Part shown: positions 34,362-46,607 of the stretch, in pieces
How the letters are laid out: each line of letters opens with the position of its first letter
Numbering within the stretch: position 1 is the first letter of the stretch
From: Lithobates sylvaticus
Taxonomy: Eukaryota; Chordata; Amphibia; Anura; Ranidae
Assembly (NCBI GenBank): GCA_028564925.1
Contig: CM053028.1
Location: 367,517,012-367,581,011 of the forward strand
Length of the DNA: 64,000 nucleotides
Reading direction: 5' to 3'
Program-made: the position numbers and the translations under genes
The notes under the pieces: generated by a model
What the model was told of the DNA's origin: nothing
The model's input: the letters and a program-made list of their open reading frames with translations, nothing else
Databases searched by the model: none

Positions 34362-35926
34362 TTGTATATTGTATATTGTCTACTATTATTATTAGAACTT
34401 TTTCCCCAGTTGAACAATCATTGGTTCTTCAATGTCACTGTCAATGTTTACTTGAAACAGTTATTTTTTTTTGCCAGAAGAAAATTGCAGTTGCAATTGA
34501 AGTGTTGACGCCAGTAAAGCACTGACATCTTATCCTTGAAAATGCCCATATCCACTCCTTCACTAGAGCTCTGCATTATAAAAGAAGCCCACACCATTGA
34601 TTACTTGTTGGATTTGTGAAGTGCACTCAACGGACATTATACAGCATATTGTGTTTTTTTTCATAACACAGTGTTGGCAAATGAGGCTTGACAATTGCCA
34701 CCCCCTTTGTTTTGTTTTTTCCTTTTTTAAATATTTATTTAATAAATGTTACAGTAAGCATTTATGAGAAACAGAAGTAAATGCAATATGTCAAACGCAT
34801 TTTGAATAAACTTAGCTCCAATATATAATAATGTCTACAAAATATATATTAATGTACAGAAATTAGAATGTCTTCCTACAGTACCTTTTAAGTATTGTCA
34901 TTATGATTAGGGTGTTTTTCTATAGCACCAACATTTTCTGTGGCGCTGTATAATAGTGCAGTGCTGTACTGTGTCACCTATTGACAATTACCATAATGTA
35001 TGTTTTAATAGTGCATTGACAAGAAATATAATCACGTCTTACACACCTTTTGCGTGCTAAACAGGGGAAAAAAGATTTCTTAGCAATTACAACAACTCGA
35101 TTCCATGTTGTGTATTAAACGGTTGCTATGTAATTAAAAAGCAAATCACTTTAAATCTGACAGTCACTGGAGCATTTAAATCTTTTAAAATGATCCCATA
35201 ATTCATGCTTGTATTCTGATAGGCGCTGAAGCAGAAAGATGCAGGAAATTAAAGCTCTAACCACAAAAATATTATATTTATCTTTTCATACACTGCTTTA
35301 AATTTTGTTTTAGTGCCATTTGCTAAAACACTTGTATTTCAGAGTTTTTCAAATGGGTAATGAGATTATCAAAATAACTAGGACTATCAGCACTATGTAG
35401 AAAATACCAAATGGCACACCCTTACGTTAAACCTTACAATATTGTAATTATATAAATATGGCTACCAAACATACATAACATATTCTCACTACTATATTCT
35501 ACCTTTACAAAGACACAACCAGGGAGAAATGAATTACCATTTTTAACCAGAATACTGGAGATTAGAATAGTGGTCTACTTCATTACAGAATTGACCTAGA
35601 TTGAGCCAATACAGAGATAGCTGGACCAACAAAAAACAAGAAATGGGTTGAACTGGGTTGAAACTTTTTTCCACTGTCTTCTTTGAAGGTTTACATTCTT
35701 GACACACTTTTTGCTCCATATCATGCTTTTAGACAGATATTTTGTAAATATGTCAACAGCATTCTTACATAGATCAGAAATAACCTAAGAGAGGTTCTCG
35801 TCAGACCCGCAGTGTGCTATGTCTGTGTTTAATAAAGTTGGATGTGATCTGATGCCCTTGGTGTGCAACTTCCTGCTTTCATATTGAGTTCATAGAGTGT
35901 GGATGGGCTCCCTTTGGTCAGCTTGG
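34362..35926. other. Non-coding interval, no feature recognised
   Basis: AT-rich with no convincing frames, repeat ends or RNA genes. Confidence 0.4.
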
Positions 35927-36135
35927 TTAAAGAGGAAGTAAACCCCAATGCGCACGGGCGCCGTTGAGAGCGGCGCACTCAGTGCGCCTGCGCGCCGCTG
36001 TCTACGTGCCTGTCTTTTGGCAAATATCTCCTAAACCGTGTAGGTTTAGGAGATATTTCTTGGACCTACAGGTAAGCCTTAATCTAGGCTTACCTGTAGG
36101 TCAAAGTGGTTTGTAAGGGTTTACAACCACTTTAA
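35927..36135. mobile_element. TTAA-bounded MITE, about 200 bp
   Basis: TTAA then AGAGGAAGTAAACC at the left and GGTTTACAACCACT then TTAA at the right. The interior has two inverted pairs: ATATCTCCTAAACC with GGTTTAGGAGATAT, and CTACAGGTAAGCC with GGCTTACCTGTAG. The latter pair recurs in 54923-55809. Confidence 0.75.
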
Positions 36136-37219
36136 GCTGTAATTTAAGAAGAAAATATGAGGCAGGTTTCATTTTGAAATAAACATTAGAGTGTATTATC
36201 TGGGAGACAATTGCCACATATATTTTTAAAAGCAGGAGTCCCAAAAAAGTCTGCAAACATAAGGGCATAACACAGGATTTGAAATTTCGCAGCTGCGATC
36301 AAGCTGTGGAAACATTGTCTGGCACCTTTACAGTGCATAAGAAGAAAATATTTTTTCTTGCAGTAAAACTGCATTTGTTAATTTATACATACAACTACTT
36401 TGGGATGTGGTGCCAGCCCTTATGGGTGTTTTATCAATAGTCGGACATAATCCTTTTGTGCATTTGTTAATGTTCATTCAGCATGTCATACAGAAATGTG
36501 AAACATTTTGGAATTACCAGGGCAGGCATAGTGACATAAAATGTGACCTTTACCACCTTTAGTACCAGAATAGGTTACAAACCCTGAGGCTTACTACAAA
36601 TTTACCCTACTGCAAACAATAGAAATGTTGCAACTGCGGTTGTGCTGCATAAACATTGTGTGGCACTTTTACAGTGGCAGAACATTAGAATCTGCCATGG
36701 GAGGTGGCAGGAGCTGGTATTGGTTGCAGGTAGCACATTTTTAGGGTGGCTGGGTGACACTTAAGAGTATAGACTGTGTTATCACCAGCAGGGGTTTTGT
36801 AATCACTGGTAATTCAAGACTGGTTCATTTTAATGAAATTGAGCCAATCACAGATGGGCTGCATTTCTTCCAGGAATGGCTGGTGATAACTACATAAAGT
36901 GGACACAAACTTTATGCCTGAGAAAGAACCTCCTGGACACTAGGGAACTTCACATTGAATTGTGGGTGCTTGAATGGGTGCTTATGGACTGCTGGTTCCA
37001 AGGAGTTAGAAAATGAAGCCAATGAGAACGAGAGGATACAGATGACTGTGCTGTCATCAATAAATAACACTGGTGTTTCCCCATCCTGCATCTTTTCCAG
37101 CAACTAGAAGACTGACCTAGTGTACCAACTAGTGTCCTTGTAAATGCTTACTGGACCACCTGTCAGTGGCCATATGCACCCTGCTGCTGACAGCAGGGTC
37201 CAGAAACACAAACACATTA
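36136..37219. other. Non-coding interval with a weak direct repeat
   Basis: About 36288-36340 and 36628-36675 share a loose phrase (GCTGCGATCAAGCTGTGGAAACATTGT-like). No gene is recognised. Confidence 0.3.
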
Positions 37220-37540
37220 CAGGGGGTCCCCGAGTTACGAACTTGTTAGGGACTGCCCGCCTGTTTTGAAGTCGGAAATGTTCGTAAGTCGGGCGCGCAT
37301 GCGCAGACCGACAAATACGGACAATTCCGGACATTTCTGATGTTCCGTCTAATGCCGTTCTGCGCATGCGCGGCAAAATACGGACATTTCCAAAGTTTGC
37401 CGGCATTTTCCGAGGCTCCGTATGGCCGCGCATGCGCAGAACAGCCGGAATACGGCGAAAAATGGCGAACGGTCCCCGCAGCGCCCCGTTCGTAAGTAGG
37501 GGATGTTCGTAGGTCGGGCGTTCGTAAGTCGGGGACCCCC
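37220..37540. mobile_element. TA-flanked MITE (pogo/Tigger-like ends)
   Basis: The left end CAGGGGGTCCCCGAGTTACG is mirrored by the right end CGTAAGTCGGGGACCCCC, with TA on both sides. The CpG-rich interior contains several CGCATGCGC boxes. TA duplication and a CAGG start suit pogo/Tigger-type members of Tc1/mariner; no transposase is present. Frames crossing it at 37104-37871 are by-products. Confidence 0.7.
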
Positions 37541-37542
37541 TA

Positions 37543-39295
37543 TATATTCCAAATATTGATGAAGGGCCTTTTGAGCAAAATAATAGCAGCTCGGTACCTG
37601 CCACTGTGGTGTAGCACAAACCATGAACTTGCAGAAGAGGGCTGATTGCACTAGCTGAAACAGGAACAGTTTTGCCAAGCTGCAATTCTGATGGTGGGTG
37701 GGGGGGTGATTTGGGGACATTTTTATATTTAGCTCCTACAACTGTGAAAGAGACGCCTGCCTTGTGAATGATGCTGGTGGAGGTAGGATAATTCTGCATA
37801 GATTCAAGCCTCAGCATGACCCCATGACTCTTTTCACTTCTTGAAATAGGGTACCTGTTTAGTACTAACAAATTTCACCAACTCTGTATAGGGTAGACCT
37901 GTACCTTAATACTAATTAAACTACACTGTATCTGAGCACCACAGAACAAAATTGTTACTTGAGAAAGCCCCTCCACCCACTCTGAAAACTCCTGGGATGT
38001 GTGACGTCATTTACCTAGGCCTGGAAACCAGGAAGTAACTGAAGAAATGTAAAAAAATATTAAAATAAATAAATATGATATATTTCCCTTCTATTTACTA
38101 ATGCTAGCAGTATAATGAATAAAAATAGTCAATTTTGATTGACAGAGTGAAGTTCAGTTTTAAGATTTATTTGTAATAAACTTTCAAAATAGAAAGGTAA
38201 TTAATGTGTTTTTAGCCAAGTCAGCTAGTTGTTCTGGATAGACTATGGAAAAGATTCAAACCATTACTAGGTTGTACTTTGCTGTCTTTTCCATGCTAGG
38301 TAGATTCCCCTTCACAAAATAGACGGTAATTCTAGAATGATTGCCAATAAAGTAACTATCTACATTTGAAGATTTACTCTCATTTCTTGGTCTTATGAGA
38401 ACTCTGAAATGTAAGATCTCTACTTACTTTCTGTCTCAGTGAAAATGGTTACCAGGGTAAATGCCATTGTAAATCTCCCCAGTGGAGATACAGAGAACAT
38501 TAAAAAAAAAAATTGGAAGAGGGTCTAACCCGTTTCTACTTTTCCAAAACTTTAACTAACAATCTAAACACTGAATTCAAAAAGCAATGCTCTGTAATTA
38601 ATACTGTGGCTGGCCTCAGATTTTATGGAGATCACATATGGTTCGGAATTTGGCTAATTACTCCTAATTTGTTTATTAATTATAGCAGTGGGAGTCAAGA
38701 ACTACTGTTTATGTGTTTGGGTATATCACAAAGATGTTTACAACTTACATGCTGCTGACAAAGACACAATGTTTGATTGGGTGGCCAGACAGCAAATGGA
38801 ATTCTGTGTAATATTGTGTAAATCAACAACATAGAAAACCAAATGGCAGCTTCTGAGGTTAGAAAGATCATTTATTGTGGTAAAAAAGAAAAAAACTTCA
38901 GGGAGAGGGAGACATTATTTTACCACATATAAACATAATTAAGACCTCATCTAGAGTATGTAATTCAAATAAATGGTCAATAAAAAAAGATTACAGATTT
39001 TTTTTGTTTTACATAAAGTGACCCTATCATTTTCTACTGTGTCACAATGTAAAATAGGCATATCTGTAAAAGCTGCTGGAACACAGAAGTGTGGCTGAAG
39101 TTCAAATGTAAAAACACAGTTTACAAATTGCTACTAATATAATGCATTGATGAATGTTGAACTAGGGAGTTTTCCAAATACCTTTAGGGGGCAGAATATT
39201 ATTTTCTCATTTACTTGAGCAAATTAGAAAATGCTTTTTGTTTTTTGTCTTTCGTTGTATCAACCAATGCTTCTGATTCATTTATTGTTTCTATG
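37543..39295. other. Non-coding interval, no feature recognised
   Basis: No repeat termini or convincing coding frames were found. The frame at 38513-38758 has no recognisable domain. Confidence 0.35.
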
Positions 39296-39297
39296 TA

Positions 39298-40353
39298 CCG
39301 TATTTATCGGCGTATAATACGCACTTTGTTATACGCCGATCCCCCGCCGATTGTGAGCTTCTCGGCAGCTTTCGGATGCTTTCGGACGCTCCCAGCGGCT
39401 TTCGCCCACTTTCGGTCGTTCTCTGCCGATTTCGGCCGCTCTCGGCGGCTTTCGGAAAGCTGCTGAGAACAGCCGCTGAGAATGTCCGAGTGTGGCCAAG
39501 GGCGGGCCGAAAGCCGATGAGAATGGCCGAAAGACGGCTGAGAGCTACCAAGCACCGCCGAGATACACAGGACATCGCTCTGTATCTCGGCGGCGCCATT
39601 TTTAAATGGCAAGGCTGCAATGCAAGCCTGCAACAACACTGACAAGGCTGCAATGCAAGCCTGCAACAACACTGACAAGGCTGCAATGCAAGGCTGCAAC
39701 AACACTTACAAGGCTGCAATGCAAGCCTGCAACAACACTGACAAGGCTGCAATGCAAGGCTGCAATGACACTGACAAGGCTGCAATGCAAGGCTGCAATG
39801 ACACTGACAAGGCTGCAATGCAAGGCTGCAACAACACTGACAAGGCTGCAATGCAAGGCTGCACCAACACTGACAAGGCTGCAATGCAAGGCTGCACCAA
39901 CACTGACAAGGCTGCAATGCAAGCCTGCAACAACACTGACAAGGCTGCAATGCAAGGCTGCAATGACACTGACAAGGCTGCAATGCAAGGCTGCAACAAC
40001 ACTGACAAGGCTGCAATGCAAGGCTGCACCAACACTGACAAGGCTGCAATGCAAGGCTGCACCAACACTGACAAGGCTGCAATGCAAGCCTGCAACAACA
40101 CTGACAAGGCTGCAATGCAAGGCTGCAATGACACTGACAAGGCTGCACTGACAAGGCTGCAAATGACACTGATAAGGCTGAAATGACACTGACAAGGCTG
40201 CAGATGGACACTGATAAGGCTGCATTGATGGGCATTTAAATGTAAGTTTGTTTTCCTTAGACTTCCCTCCTAAAAGTTTTTTTCCTTAAACTTCCCTCCT
40301 AAACTTGGTGTGCGTGTTATACGCTGGTGCATGTTATATGACGATAAATACGG
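39298..40353. mobile_element. TA-flanked DNA transposon remnant carrying a minisatellite
   Basis: The left end CCGTATTTATCGGCGTATAA and the right end, whose complement is CCGTATTTATCGTCATATAA, are terminal inverted repeats; CGTATAACACGC occurs inside both. TA flanks each side. A CpG-rich block (39340-39600) with repeated TTTCGGCCGCT-like motifs precedes the minisatellite. No transposase frame exists. A Tc1/mariner-related origin is possible from the TA site, but the family is not certain. Confidence 0.7.
39608..40210. repeat. 33-bp minisatellite, about 16 full units plus degenerate ones
   Basis: The unit is AAGGCTGCAATGCAAGSCTG followed by CAAYRACACTGAC-type sequence, 33 bases or 11 codons, so no frame is interrupted by length and several long spurious frames arise on both strands. 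Four variants can be told apart at the variable centre. In order they run A A B A C C B D D A C B D D A C, then shortened units near 40140-40210. Confidence 0.95.
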
Positions 40354-40355
40354 TA

Positions 40356-40808
40356 ACTTTATGGTCTAATGTCTTTTTTATTCTAGCTAAATACAGTATG
40401 TAACACCAGTGATGCAATCAGCAGCAGAAAAGGGACACAATAGTGCACAGTGTCAAGGAGAGAAAGAGAGTGTGGGGAAGAAGCTTGGCAGAACAGGAAC
40501 ACCTTATTTTTATTTCTATTATAAATTTCTCATTACCCTATCAAAAACACACTGCACAAATTACACCATACACATCTCTTTCTCTGCTATTCTTAACATG
40601 ATAAATTCCACATGGGAAAGAGCATACTAAGAGTCAATGTAATAAGTTTTGAAGCTGTAAGGATAATAAAAGTCCAAAACATCCAATTGTTAATGAATTC
40701 AAATTCAATGATTGGTGGATATTGCAGCTCAATTGATTGAATGCAGAAAACATTTCAAGCTTAAAGTTTACTCATCCCTTCTGCATTCCTGCCTTCCAAT
40801 CAAACACT
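40356..40808. other. Non-coding interval, no feature recognised
   Basis: No repeat terminus or coding frame is recognised. Confidence 0.4.
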
Positions 40809-40810
40809 CG

Positions 40811-40991
40811 GGTTGATTTACTAAAACCAGAGAGTGCAAAATCTGCTGCAACTCTGCATAGAAACCAATAAGCTTCCAGGTTTTTTTTTTGTTTTTTTTG
40901 TCAAAGCTTAATTGAACAAGCTGAAGTTAGAAGCTGATTGGCTACCATGCACAGATTTTGCACTCTCCAGTTTTAGTAAATAAATCCCTCC
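40811..40991. mobile_element. Foldback MITE, GGTTGATTTACTAAAAC family (uninterrupted copy)
   Basis: The arms GGTTGATTTACTAAAACC, AGAGTGCAAAATCTG and CCAATAAGCTTCCAG pair with AGAAGCTGATTGG, CAGATTTTGCACTCT and GTTTTAGTAAATAAATCC. Its loop retains AGCTTAATTGAACAAGCTG, the empty TTAA site that is occupied in the copy at 25110. Confidence 0.75.
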
Positions 40992-41025
40992 GTTTTTTGG
41001 AAAATAATATATTGTAGTTTTCTTT

Positions 41026-41781
41026 TTAACCTCCCTGGCGGTATGATTCTGGCTGGAATTTTGTGCTGAAAGCGGTACAATTATTTTGCATGGAAATTTG
41101 GCGTTTTTATATTGTAGGCATGCAATTCTTATGAATAACTCACTTAAATCTGTCCGAACCAGAGTCTAGTAGACATCCCGGGTATGATAAAGTTTGAAAC
41201 ACAAAATAATAAATTATAATATAATAAAAATATATATAAAAATGATTCAATAATGTAATCAAATCAAAAACACTGAAATTTGCTCAGTTGCAGAATAGTC
41301 GCTGTCATTAAATTTATTGTTTGATGATAAATTGTGATTCTAATTTATTATCGGTGTTTTCTAGCTGGTCTAAAACCACTTTTTGGTTGCTATGGACAAT
41401 CTCCAGTTTCCAGGCAGAAAAAAAGTATTTTTATTATATAAAATGACATGCAGGGCACTGGGCAGACCACTAGGGACAAAGGGGATGTGTATTTTTTGTA
41501 TACAGTACTGTAATCTGTAAGATTACAGTACTGTATGTGTTGTGTGTTTTTCAACTTTTTTGAATTTGGCGCCGATCTCCGCTCCCGTGCGTCGGCACTG
41601 TGTGAATCGAGCGAGCGGATGGCTCGCTCACACAGCGGGGAGACATTGCAGGATCCAGGGGAAAAGGTAAGTAACTTCCCCCTGTATCCTGCAATGCAGC
41701 CCGAGTCTGGCTCGGGGTTACCGCTCCTGGCAGAAAAAACTGAACCCGAGCCAGACTCGGGAACACCACCAAGGAGGTTAA
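41026..41781. mobile_element. TTAA-bounded element, CCTCCCTGGCGG family (about 750 bp)
   Basis: Starts TTAACCTCCCTGGCGG and ends CCACCAAGGAGGTTAA. The right part has a GC-rich inverted pair: CCGAGTCTGGCTCGGG with CCCGAGCCAGACTCGGG, and GCAGGATCCAGG with CCTGTATCCTGC. The copy at 53670-54488 is the same family in opposite orientation. No transposase; piggyBac-like by target site. Confidence 0.8.
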
Positions 41782-42222
41782 GATTTCCATTGATCTGTTG
41801 TCCTGTAGCTACAACAGTAGGAGAAAATCGTATGAAAAATTTCATACGAGGAATAATGTGTACTGTTTTTGTACAAGAAAAATAGGATACGAAAAGACTG
41901 CATATTATCAGAAACAACAAACAACAACAGATCAAACAACAAAAAAGTATTTGTTGTTCGAAAATATTCATACAATTAGTATCATCCTCGAATTTCGATT
42001 TGCTTTGTAACATTGAGGAAAACCAGACGATTGTTCGCCCGATTTTCTAACAGTGTGTATCCAGCTTTTCACTAGTCACTGAGACAGATAGAGAAAGTTA
42101 ACCTTCCCAGCGGGGATAAAAATAATAGTGTTTTATATTTATTATTTAATGTCTTGATGTATAAGGATGTTCTTACTAAGAGGTTACGTTATTTTAAATC
42201 CGTAACCAGATTTCGTCTCTAA

Positions 42223-42660
42223 AGCCTTGTACACACGATCGGATTTTCGCCCCCGGGAATTGTGTGATGACAGACTTTGCCTAAAATCTGACAGTACGCT
42301 CCATCAGACAATTGTTGGCCAACTTTCCACCAATAAATGTTGGATGGCAGGCTAGTAAATTTTTGGCGGACAACGGTTTGTTGTCAGATTTTCGTATCGT
42401 GTGTACAGAAGTCCATCACACAAAAGTTCAAAGTACAAACATGCATGCTCGAAATCAATGCTCACCAAAGACGACATTATCAGAAGGTGCCCAAAGGGTG
42501 GTGCTCATGAGCTGAAATTCCACGTAGTACATCACTACGTTCGTGTTTGTTGGCCGACAATTGTGTACCGTTTGTATGCAAGACAAAATCCAAGCACATG
42601 CCCTTCGGACAAAAGTCTGACGCTTTGTCTGCGGAAAATCTGATCGCGTGTACGAGGATT
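42223..42660. mobile_element. PIF/Harbinger-like MITE
   Basis: AGCCTTGTACACACGATCGG at the left and CTGATCGCGTGTACGAGGAT at the right are inverted ends. Flanks are TAA (left) and TAG (right), close to a TWA duplication. The interior shows CAGACAATTGTTGGCC and GTTGGCCGACAATTG as an inverted pair. Confidence 0.75.
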
Positions 42661-43767
42661 TAGAGCAAGTTTGAATCTGAGTGGTGGCTGAGGGGAGGTA
42701 ACTCTAATTCTTAGGAAGAACACCTTCATATATTAAATCTAGCATACCTACCTGACTCCACTGGTTAGGTGGTAAAAAAAAAAACACTGGAACCATTATT
42801 TTAGCATACCATGGTAATTACAGTGCTTAAATGTTGAATATTTACTCAATGCATTGAAAACCTTCAAGAAACAAAAATGCAATATTCTGGAAGTATCCAA
42901 GCTTGAGGTGTCACGTCTCACTTCTCTAATCTGTGAGATACAAGACATAATTATTGTAAATACATGCAGATTGTGTATACATATCATTAACAAGTAATGA
43001 CAACCTGGAAACAAGCAATAACATGGAATATTATATATCACATATATACTTGACATAATTTTCACATTCTAATGTGTACCTAATTGTTGTGTTTTTTTGT
43101 GTCATCAATCAATGATATTACAGATTTTTGGTGGGAGAAGTCAGTGCCCTTGTTTTAAAAAATGCTGAATATTAAAGATATGAAACTTTACAGGAAAGGA
43201 AATAGTTAGCTGGCACCTGGTAGTTATATTTTGTGGGTGTTTTTCAGTAGTACAAAGTATTTGGGGAGAAACAAATTGGCACTTTGAGAGATGGTATTTA
43301 CTGTGCTTAAGATTTGCATTTTCTGGCATTTTTCCCTGTGAGAGTTTACAACCTGTAGATGATGGTTTGAGTCTGTAGATCAACAATCATATTGAGATCT
43401 AATTATATGTGTAGGACGAATTTACATGCTGCCAGTGGCATTATGTTCCAACGTGCCAAGATTTTCAATAACTAGTAACAAAAATGAAACACAATGAAGA
43501 ATAATATATAATCTTTACATCAAACTGTTGAGACTGAGGTTCCGCTTGAGCTGGATTAGCCATGTGGATGTTCTTTTGTTTTCAGTCGCAGGCACTTGAG
43601 TACTAATAATTGCATGATTAATGTAATCAATCAATAATTAATTAAACTTTATTCAGAGAAGCAATAATTTAAATGTCCCCACCAAATTTTGGCTTTTGCA
43701 ACACCCCTGTCGTTATTATGCTAAAAAGAGGCAACAGGATGGTTTTGCTTCCATAATGATACACATA
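42661..43767. other. Non-coding interval, no feature recognised
   Basis: AT-rich, with no repeat termini or coding frames recognised. Confidence 0.4.
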
Positions 43768-43924
43768 GGGGTTGATTTACTAAAACTGTGCAAAATCTGG
43801 TGTAGCTCTGCATAAAAACCAATCAACTTCCAGTTTTTATTTCTAAGCTGAAATTATAAGCGATTGGCTACCATGCACAGATGTACCAGATTTTGCACTC
43901 ATCAGTTTTAGTAAATCAACCCCA
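43768..43924. mobile_element. Foldback MITE, GGTTGATTTACTAAAAC family
   Basis: GGGGTTGATTTACTAAAACT at the left and AGTTTTAGTAAATCAACCCC at the right are almost exact complements, with TGCAAAATCTGGTG and CACCAGATTTTGCA-like inner pairs. Shorter loop than the copy at 40811. Confidence 0.8.
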
Positions 43925-43956
43925 TAGATGTAAGTCAGTAGAGTTTTACCTTGTTC

Positions 43957-44013
43957 ACTAAACTATTCCCTTGCAAAGTGAACTGCCTATTTGCCTTTAG
44001 TAAATCAATCCCA
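43957..44013. repeat. Half copy of the TAGTAAAGGCAAATAG foldback family
   Basis: CCCTTGCAAAGTGAACTGCC followed by GCCTTTAGTAAATCAATCCC matches the right arm of the copies at 48056 and 61888. Confidence 0.5.
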
Positions 44014-45160
44014 TGTTGTAATGTTCATCACATGTCAAGCATATACACAATATTTAGGTGGTGATGATAACATATATTCAGATCCACAGTGATGTGCCAG
44101 ATCAGCAGTATCCAGAAAATGATGTCTTAGAAAGTGGGCAATTAGTACAGTTGATTCTTGTTTATTATCAAAATGGTATTAATCAACTATTAGATAGTGC
44201 TGCACTGATACATATTTCATATAAGCCACTGCTAATTATAATGCTATAGTTTTTTTATTTTTTATTTAGGAAGAGCTAAACTTTGTTAGCTGTGCCCAAA
44301 AAAGGGCACGCACAGGGCAAAGGATTAAACATAAATTATGCCTGTGGTCACTCAGCAGCTGATGGTTACCATGCCTTGTCCTGCACTGTCTAGGAAAGGA
44401 CAGCCATCTTGGTATAGGCAGTGCTTTGCTCATGTCAGAGCCTACAAGGAGAACAGTGGTGATATCTCCAAATCACCTGAGACTAGCAGTCAGAAGCCGC
44501 ATTGCCTTAAATGTCACACAGTTATGAGGCTGTGGGCAGAGGGGTGCCTTAGAAAACTCATATACCATCAAATGCACTGCTATTTTTCAGGAGGAATGCC
44601 AATCAAAAGGAACATCTTTCAGGTTACAGTTTAAGCACAATTAAAACTTTAAAATGTTTGCCTCTACCATAATGGACAATTTACACAACATGTCCATAAA
44701 AAAACATAAAAAACCTGTACTATACGCCTAAATGACATTTAATGCAGCAACATTTAAAACTGAAAAATGTGTCCATTGTCCACAGCATAATACATAGAGC
44801 AAATGTTGGCAGAAGCTGATGTGCTGTCACAGTTGCTTGTGCTCTCAACCAAATTTTCAAGCCATTAAATAGCTGGCGTCATAACTGATCACAAGTGCAG
44901 CACCATGGCAACTGAAAATTAAACAGAGGCAAAGATTGAAACTTCCCTGGCTATAAAGTATAGGAAGTTTTTAGATACGCTTAAGAAATTTATCAAGAAC
45001 AAAATAAATCTAAGACCAAAATAATGACCTATAAAGGGAAAAAGAGAAAGGAAGAAGAAAGAAAATTAGCAAAAGGAAGAGAAGTGCTTTTATGCATTTG
45101 GTAATAAAAAGATTATGGTAAATTATGTGGCAATCATTTTTTAAATGTTAAAAATAAATT
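44014..45160. other. Non-coding interval, one unexplained open frame
   Basis: A 98-codon frame at 44338-44634 (plus) is the only notable one. It has several Cys/His but no recognised domain, no splice context and no homologue I can name, so I do not call it a gene. Confidence 0.3.
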
Positions 45161-45171
45161 TAAGATTCGTA

Positions 45172-45470
45172 CTGCGTTTCGAGGGAGGGCCCTATTTTTC
45201 TGAGCCATCGCTTTGGCTCTGAAGAAAAGGGTCCTCCCTCAAAACGCATTAGCCACTCCATAATACCGCCTGGTCTTCAGGCATCACCGGTTACTACAAC
45301 AGACCTGAGAGAAACTGTTTGCTATTGCTTTTGCCATGATATGCTTATATACCACGTTTGTATGTATGAGTACAACCTCATTTTTTTTGCTGTTTTTACT
45401 TGTATTAAAAATATTTTTGGTAATGCACTAGGTCGGTGCGTCCCCCTTTTTTTCTAATATTTTACAGTTC
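45172..45470 (+). repeat. Unclassified repeat opening with a long hairpin
   Basis: Bases 45172-45248 form a hairpin: GCGTTTCGAGGGAGGGCCC and TTTTCTGAGCC pair with GGCTCTGAAGAAAAGGG and TCCTCCCTCAAAACGC around the loop CATCGCTT. It is followed by TTGCTGTTTTTACTTGTATT and TGCGTCCCCCTTTTTTTC. The AAAACGC box resembles GAAACGCG at 6208. I recognise the style as an interspersed amphibian repeat but cannot name it. Confidence 0.45.
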
Positions 45471-46607
45471 CAAGGATACCCATTGTTCTGAGGAGGGCAG
45501 CAAGGCCACTGGCATTATATAAAAAGTGTTGACTGCACTGTACGTCCCTAGACCTACCACCCAAGCGCAGGAGAATTTTGTGATTTTATGCAATACATAC
45601 ATCAGAGCTGTCACTGATCTGTCCCCAGAATGGAAAAAGGGTGAGAAGTTTACATGCACTCAGTGAATCTATGATTGATTTGATTGACTCAAAGGCCCCA
45701 ACAATTTCTGGAAAAAATTGATTTATCGTGTTTGCTTTCTTAAAATTTAACCCTTCAAAAATGATATGAAATGTGACTAGCACAAGAAATATAATACTCA
45801 TTTCCACTATATTATTTAATGGCCCCTTTCAGGAAATACACAGAAAGACTATCAGTTTATTTACTATTATAAAGACTTAGATATACTATTTACATTTTTT
45901 TTAAGTAGTTGTGTTTTTCTCCTCCTTTGGACATTTAAAATAACTAAAATGTGTATAGTTTTTGCATTCACAACTTATAAAGAAGTAGCTAACACTCCAG
46001 AGATGGGGCTACAAGCTCCTTCATGCCAGAACTTGGAGCAGGTCTTAGATATCAAAACTCCCAGACAGTAAACTATCTTAAGCAAACACAACCAAGAAAA
46101 TGACAGCCCACACACCTGCAGGACACCTACATGATACCAATCAACACATGTCAAGAAGGTTTAAGATAGGATAAAATAAATAGGTACATACAAGCACAGC
46201 TATTTAACAAAATACCAAAAATGTGTTTCTTCCTTTCCTTTTTGTCTCCCTTAAGTACGAGGAATAAGATCTAAGCAAAGGCAAGTTCATAAACATGCTA
46301 AGAGCTTTCTTATGCAATCTACAGATCTGTATGATGGACACAATGTCCACATTTGCTTTCCTGTCGCAGCTTGATAATTGAAGCTGACAAAAAGTGGTGT
46401 TATAGGTGTATCCAGTAATACTGCATTTAAAGATTATCAATTAATACTTCGGTTGTGTGTGCATACATCAGAAGCTGCTACACTACTCCTTGTTTTGCAG
46501 TGTAGGCATATGATATAAAGAGTGCCCAAAATAAATTTTAATGAGATTACTTAATAAGACGATGTAAGGTGCAAGGATGACGTGAAGCATGCAGTAACCC
46601 ACAGCAA
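45471..46607. other. Non-coding interval, no feature recognised
   Basis: Short frames only; none has a recognised domain. Confidence 0.35.

Noticed and set aside
37104-37871. 255-codon frame on the minus strand
   Set aside because: Its middle is the TA-flanked MITE at 37220-37540 (repeated ARPTYEH and RMR segments). No recognisable domain.
39608-40210. Possible CRISPR-like array
   Set aside because: The units are directly adjacent without unique spacers and the context is eukaryotic; it is a minisatellite.
39291-40235. Several long open frames (up to 314 codons) on both strands
   Set aside because: The 33-bp minisatellite unit is a multiple of three, so stops are absent by periodicity. The repeated ALQPCQC and TRLQCKA patterns reflect the DNA repeat.
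41535-42013. Frames with repeated SGSG/PEPDSG residues
   Set aside because: They come from the GC-rich inverted pair of the CCTCCCT family and appear similarly at 53679-53971.
44338-44634. 98-codon frame with several cysteines and histidines
   Set aside because: Spacing does not fit a zinc finger, no family is recognised and no splice or promoter context supports it.
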